Source: Streptomyces sp. T12
Lineage (GTDB): Bacteria; Actinomycetota; Actinomycetes; Streptomycetales; Streptomycetaceae
Reading direction: 5' to 3'
DNA length: 64,000 bases
NCBI RefSeq assembly: GCF_028736035.1
Contig: NZ_CP117866.1
Location: 248,001-312,000 of the forward strand
The notes below the pieces were generated by a model. That model worked only from the letters and a program-made list of their open reading frames with translations, did no database searches and had not been told where the DNA came from. Position numbers and translations under genes: made by a program. Below are positions 60,737 through 64,000 of this stretch, piece after piece (the stretch's first letter is position 1; every line of letters begins with the position of its first letter).

Positions 60737-61800
60737 CGGCACAGCGGCGGAAGGGGCGACGACACGGCGGCGGGCGCCGGACGAGGCTGACGACACGGCT
60801 GCGGGCGCCGGACGAGGCTGACGACACGGCTGCGGGCCGGGGCCGAAGACCCGGTGCGGGTCGGGACTGACGGCACGCTGCGGGCACGGGGCTGACGACA
60901 CGGCGGCAGGCGCCGGACGAGGCTGACGACACGGCTGCGGGCCGGGGCCGAAGACCCGGTGCGGGTCGGGACTGACGGCACGCTGCGGGCACGGGGCTGA
61001 CGACACGGCGGCAGGCGCCGGACGAGGCTGACGACACGGCTGCGGGCCGGGGCCGAAGACCCGGTGCGGGTCGGGACTGACGGCACGCTGCGGGCACGGG
61101 GCTGACGACACGGCGGCAGGCGCCGGACGAGGCTGACGACACGGCTGCGGGCCGGGGCCGAAGACCCGGTGCGGGTCGGGACTGACGGCACGCTGCGGGC
61201 ACGGGGCTGACGACACGGCGGCAGGCGCCGGACGAGGCTGACGACACGGCTGCGGGCCGGGGCCGAAGACCCGGTGCGGGTCGGGACTGACGGCACGCTG
61301 CGGGCACGGGGCTGACGACACGGCGGCAGGCGCCGGACGAGGCTGACGACACGGCTGCGGGCCGGGGCCGAAGACCCGGTGCGGGTCGGGACTGACGGCA
61401 CGCTGCGGGCACGGGGCTGACGACACGGCGGCAGGCGCCGGACGAGGCTGACGACACGGCTGCGGGCCGGGGCCGAAGACCCGGTGCGGGTCGGGACTGA
61501 CGGCACGCTGCGGGCACGGGGCTGACGACACGGCGGCAGGCGCCGGACGAGGCTGACGACACGGCTGCGGGCATGGGGCTGACAACGCGGCTGCGGGTAA
61601 GGACTGACGGCACGGTGCGGGCACGGGGCCGAAGACCCGGCGCGGGTCGGGACTGATGGCACGCTGCGGGTGCCGGGCGAGGCTGGCAACGCGGCTGCGG
61701 GCCCGAGGCAGGTGATCCGGCGCGGGTGAAGACTGACGGCACATTGCGGGTGCCGGGCCGACAACGCGACTGCGGGCCCGGCGGCGATGGCCCGGCGTGG
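60737..61800. repeat. 105-bp tandem repeat array with degenerate flanks
   Basis: About 1.06 kb without a supported gene. Near-identical units of 105 bp recur; the marker GCCGAAGAC begins at 60842, 60947, 61052, 61157, 61262, 61367 and 61472, giving seven full copies between about 60763 and 61575. Degenerate pieces extend to about 61800. Each unit is itself four versions of a 25-bp motif of the type CTGACGGCACGCTGCGGG. The stretch GCGGGCACGGGGCTGACGGC at the end of the phosphatase gene, including its TGA, matches this motif, so the array appears to have grown from the gene end. Each unit has a GACCCG-GTG-CGGGTC hairpin. Confidence 0.92.
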
Positions 61801-61858
61801 ATGGACGGCCGACGACCCGGCTGTTGCGGGCGCGAGGTCCACGACCCCGAAACGGAGC

Positions 61859-61888
61859 GGTCCGGCCCTCCCGCCGGAGGGCCGGACC
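61859..61888. terminator. Terminator of the serine protease gene
   Basis: GGTCCGGCCCTCC pairs perfectly with GGAGGGCCGGACC (13 bp) around CGCC. It lies 46 bases past the protease stop on the minus strand. Confidence 0.85.
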
Positions 61889-61933
61889 ATGTTCTCGTCC
61901 GGATCACTCGGATCCGTGCGTCGGTGTCAGGCG

Positions 61934-63241
61934 TCAGTTCCCGACGCCGTTGCCGACGATCTCGCCGAGGCCGTTGCCCGTGCCGTCGGCGTTGCCGTTG
62001 CCGACCTCTTCACCGGCTCCGGCCTCTTCACCGGCTCCGGCTTCCTCACCGGCTCCGGCCTCTTCACCAGCGCCCGCTTCCTCACCGGCGCCGGCCTCCT
62101 CGCCCGCGCCCGCGCCGCCCGCGGCGTCGCCGCCGAGGGTCGCGCCGACCGCCTCCAGGGCGGTGGTCACCGGCTGGAAGAACGTCTCGCCGCCGACGGT
62201 GCAGTCACCGCTGCCGCCGGAGGTGAGGCCGATCGCCAGGCCGTCCTGGGTGAACAGGGAGCCGCCGCTGTCGCCGGGCTCGGCGCAGACGTCGGTCTGG
62301 ATGAGCCCGGTGACCGTGCCCTCGGGGTAGTTCACGGTGGCGTCGAGTCCCGTGACCTGGCCGTCGTTCAGCCCGGTGGTGCTGCCCATCCGGAGGACCT
62401 GGAGACCGACCTCGGCGTCCGCGGCCTGGCTGATCGCGAGGGTCTGGTCGCCGAGGTTGACCTCGCTCGGCGCCTCGGTCGCCGGGTCGTCGTACTTGAC
62501 GAGCGCGAAGTCGCCGTCGCCGGGGAAGGTGGCCTGGTCGACGGTGGCGATCGGCTGACCGCCCTCGGCGTCCGACCACTGCTCGGCCGCGACCCCGCAG
62601 TGTCCGGCGGTCAGGAAAGCGGGGGTGCCGTCGCCCGCGGTGACGTTGAAGCCCGCGGAGCAGCGTGAGCCGCCGGCGAAGATGGCGTCGCCACCGGAGA
62701 GGAAGGTCTTGAAGGTGCCGGCCGACTTCTTGATGGTCGCCATGCCGGAGCCGAGGCTCTCGACGGTCGACTCCAGCTGGTCCCAGTTGTCGCCGGAGAC
62801 GGTGCTGTCGGCGGTGACGAGGATCTTGTTCGTTCTGGGGTCGACCGCCCAGGCCGTGCCCGGGATGGTCGCCTCGGACTTCAGGGTCTGCGCGCCGGAC
62901 GCGAGCTCGGTCAGGCTGTTCTCGACCTCGCGGACCTTCGCGCCCGCCTTCTTCGCCTGGACGACCACGTTGTTGTTGTCGCCGGGGACGACGTTGACGA
63001 CGAGCTGCCGGCTCTCGCTGTCGTAGTACGAACCGGCGAAGGCGTCGCCGAGCAGTCCCTCGAGCTGCGAGGCGAGATCCGACGCGTCCGCCGCCTTCAG
63101 GGTCTTGGGGGCGGCGGCATCGCCCGACGCGCCGTCCTGGGACGCGTTGGCGTTGGGCAGCAGGATCGCGGCCGCTCCGAGCGCCACCACGCTGCCCGCG
63201 GCTATCGCGGCCTTGCGCTTCGGAATTCGCTTGTGACTCAA
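61934..63241 (-). CDS. Secreted S1 serine protease, streptogrisin/alpha-lytic type, with GAGEEA repeat tail
   Basis: 435 residues: signal peptide (1-33), a pro-domain of the alpha-lytic type (about 40-180), and a chymotrypsin-fold protease from about residue 185 (DAIFAGGSRCS). The triad is His214 (LTAGHCG), Asp244 (GDFALVKYD) and Ser325 (EPGDSGGSL). From residue 377 to 412 the hexapeptide GAGEEA is repeated about six times, followed by a Gly/Asn-rich end. The pro-domain should chaperone folding and then be removed. The acidic tail is unusual for streptogrisins and may bind the wall, cations or partners. Confidence 0.9.
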   Translation of the reverse strand: MSHKRIPKRKAAIAAGSVVALGAAAILLPNANASQDGASGDAAAPKTLKAADASDLASQLEGLLGDAFAGSYYDSESRQLVVNVVPGDNNNVVVQAKKAGAKVREVENSLTELASGAQTLKSEATIPGTAWAVDPRTNKILVTADSTVSGDNWDQLESTVESLGSGMATIKKSAGTFKTFLSGGDAIFAGGSRCSAGFNVTAGDGTPAFLTAGHCGVAAEQWSDAEGGQPIATVDQATFPGDGDFALVKYDDPATEAPSEVNLGDQTLAISQAADAEVGLQVLRMGSTTGLNDGQVTGLDATVNYPEGTVTGLIQTDVCAEPGDSGGSLFTQDGLAIGLTSGGSGDCTVGGETFFQPVTTALEAVGATLGGDAAGGAGAGEEAGAGEEAGAGEEAGAGEEAGAGEEAGAGEEVGNGNADGTGNGLGEIVGNGVGN

Positions 63242-63430
63242 ACTTCTCGACCTCCTGGGGGGACGGGGTCTGTGCCGCCGTTCGTCCGGCAGCTTTTCGG
63301 GGCGCCTGGTTGGCAGTTGGTACGCACGGTTCGAGTGGAGCGTTCAACTCCGTTCGCAAACACCCCGCTCGAAACACCGAATCGGCCAAGGACCGCGCCC
63401 GGAGACCCGGCGGCGGGAACAATCCCCCAT
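63242..63430. promoter_or_regulatory. Divergent promoter region, protease and thioesterase
   Basis: 189 bases between divergent genes. GGAGG lies just before the protease start on the minus strand. TTCGAG and CTCGAA flank about 30 bases near 63330-63375 as a weak inverted repeat. No firm promoter can be read. Confidence 0.35.
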
Positions 63431-63844
63431 ATGACGATGACCACCGCCGAAGCCGACAAGATCCTCTCCGCCAACTTCGCCCCCTGGGTCCTTCAACTGG
63501 GTCTGTCGGTCGAGGCGGTGGAAGAACGCCGCGCGATCCTGCGCATGCCCTGGTCGGACGGGCTCGCCCGGGAGGGCGGCGCGCTGTCGGGGCAGGCGCT
63601 GATGGCCGCCGCCGACACCGCCACCGTGATCGCCGTGTCGGCGGCACGCGGGGCGTACGGGCCGATGACGACGGTGCAGCAGTCGACGTCTTTTCAGCGC
63701 GCGGTGATCGGTTCGGATGTCCTGATCGAAGCGGTCGTCACCAAGCTGGGCCGTCGTATGGCATTCGCCGACATCACGATGACCGCCGAGGGATCTGGAG
63801 AAATCGCCGCCCGGGCGAGCACGGTGTACGCACTATTGGGCTGA
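63431..63844 (+). CDS. PaaI-type hotdog thioesterase
   Basis: 137 residues from the ATG at 63431; the open frame upstream to 63233 has no family likeness. The hotdog fold is shown by the pattern REGGALSGQALMAAADTATVIAV (central helix with the Gly-Gly turn), TTVQQSTSFQRAV and the late strands KLGRRMAFADITMTAEGSGEIAARASTVYAL. Such proteins hydrolyse acyl- or aryl-acyl-CoA thioesters. No ribosome site is clear. A 20-bp palindrome follows its stop by seven bases. Confidence 0.82.
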   Translation: MTMTTAEADKILSANFAPWVLQLGLSVEAVEERRAILRMPWSDGLAREGGALSGQALMAAADTATVIAVSAARGAYGPMTTVQQSTSFQRAVIGSDVLIEAVVTKLGRRMAFADITMTAEGSGEIAARASTVYALLG

Positions 63845-63850
63845 CACGAT

Positions 63851-63870
63851 CCGCTACCGATCGGTAGCGG
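63851..63870. promoter_or_regulatory. Perfect 20-bp palindrome, operator or terminator
   Basis: CCGCTACCGATCGGTAGCGG is a perfect palindrome with no loop. As DNA it suits a dimeric repressor (CTACCGATCGGTAG core, as in TetR operators); as RNA the central bases would open into a loop and leave a 7-8 bp stem. The remaining 130 bases to the window end hold no gene that I can support. Confidence 0.55.
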
Positions 63871-64000
63871 TCAGTCGTGAACACCGATCGGAATCCCAGC
63901 TTCAGGGAATCTGCACATTCAATACTCAACGAAGTCACCGTGGACCAGGGTTCTGCACAAGGCGCTACCCACGGTCACCCCCTTGGGGCGGGAGTGTCGG

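Noticed and set aside
60763..61575. CRISPR array
   Set aside because: Units are contiguous and nearly identical over all 105 bp. There are no unique spacers, no short palindromic repeats of CRISPR length, and no cas genes.
60547..61907. Three overlapping minus-strand frames of 375-447 codons across the tandem array
   Set aside because: They are open only because the 105-bp unit has no stops and a length divisible by three. The products are Pro/Arg/Ala repeats without a domain, they run into the phosphatase gene antisense, and no ribosome site supports them.

Overview
The window is high-GC actinobacterial DNA. Gene content points to Streptomyces: a complete ram (SapB-type) morphogen cluster, a DmdR/DtxR-type iron-box-controlled siderophore locus, SpoIIE-type phosphatases, an OtrA-like ribosomal protection protein, many ATGA-type start/stop overlaps, and a TTA codon in the ram regulator. 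I cannot assign a species.

Layout. (1) 1-3133: the end of a LOG-domain/acyltransferase fusion and an ABC exporter. (2) 3266-15412: a siderophore island. An FhuF-like reductase and a ferric-siderophore ABC importer diverge from a promoter region with two iron boxes. The importer is followed, after a strong hairpin, by an overlapping biosynthetic run: ATP-grasp ligase, NIS synthetase, MFS exporter, second NIS synthetase, PLP decarboxylase. (3) 15429-22046: a small secreted protein, a SnoaL-like protein, a YihY/BrkB membrane protein, folD behind a ZTP (pfl) riboswitch, an ECF sigma/CU044_5270 pair, and a second-type ctaD with a small membrane partner. (4) 22054-33510: accessory genes, including a GH27 alpha-galactosidase, a glycosyltransferase, a PepSY protein, a TetR regulator opposite a secreted beta-propeller, a MerR/glycosyltransferase chimera, a GH5 hydrolase, a TPR protein and an OtrA-like GTPase. 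(5) 33764-41317: a seven-gene cox-like molybdenum hydroxylase operon (S, L, M, MoxR, VWA, XdhC, CoxG) with a form II-type active-site loop. (6) 41430-48557: two tiny coupled ORFs on a terminator hairpin, a phosphodiesterase, a GT2 glycosyltransferase with rfbC, and the facing rfbA-B-D-methyltransferase operon, together a full dTDP-L-rhamnose pathway. (7) 48652-60736: ramC-S-A-B and ramR, flanked on both sides by multidomain SpoIIE-type phosphatases. (8) 60737-63870: a 105-bp tandem array, a streptogrisin-like protease, a PaaI-type thioesterase and a 20-bp palindrome.

How the genes work together. Region 2 makes, exports, re-imports and strips a citrate-type siderophore under iron control. Region 5 builds one Mo/FeS/FAD enzyme and its maturation factors. 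Region 6 supplies activated rhamnose for a surface glycan. Region 7 makes and exports a two-ring class III lanthipeptide for aerial growth, with translation of its activator RamR probably tied to bldA. All function calls rest on reading motifs and context; no database search was run.
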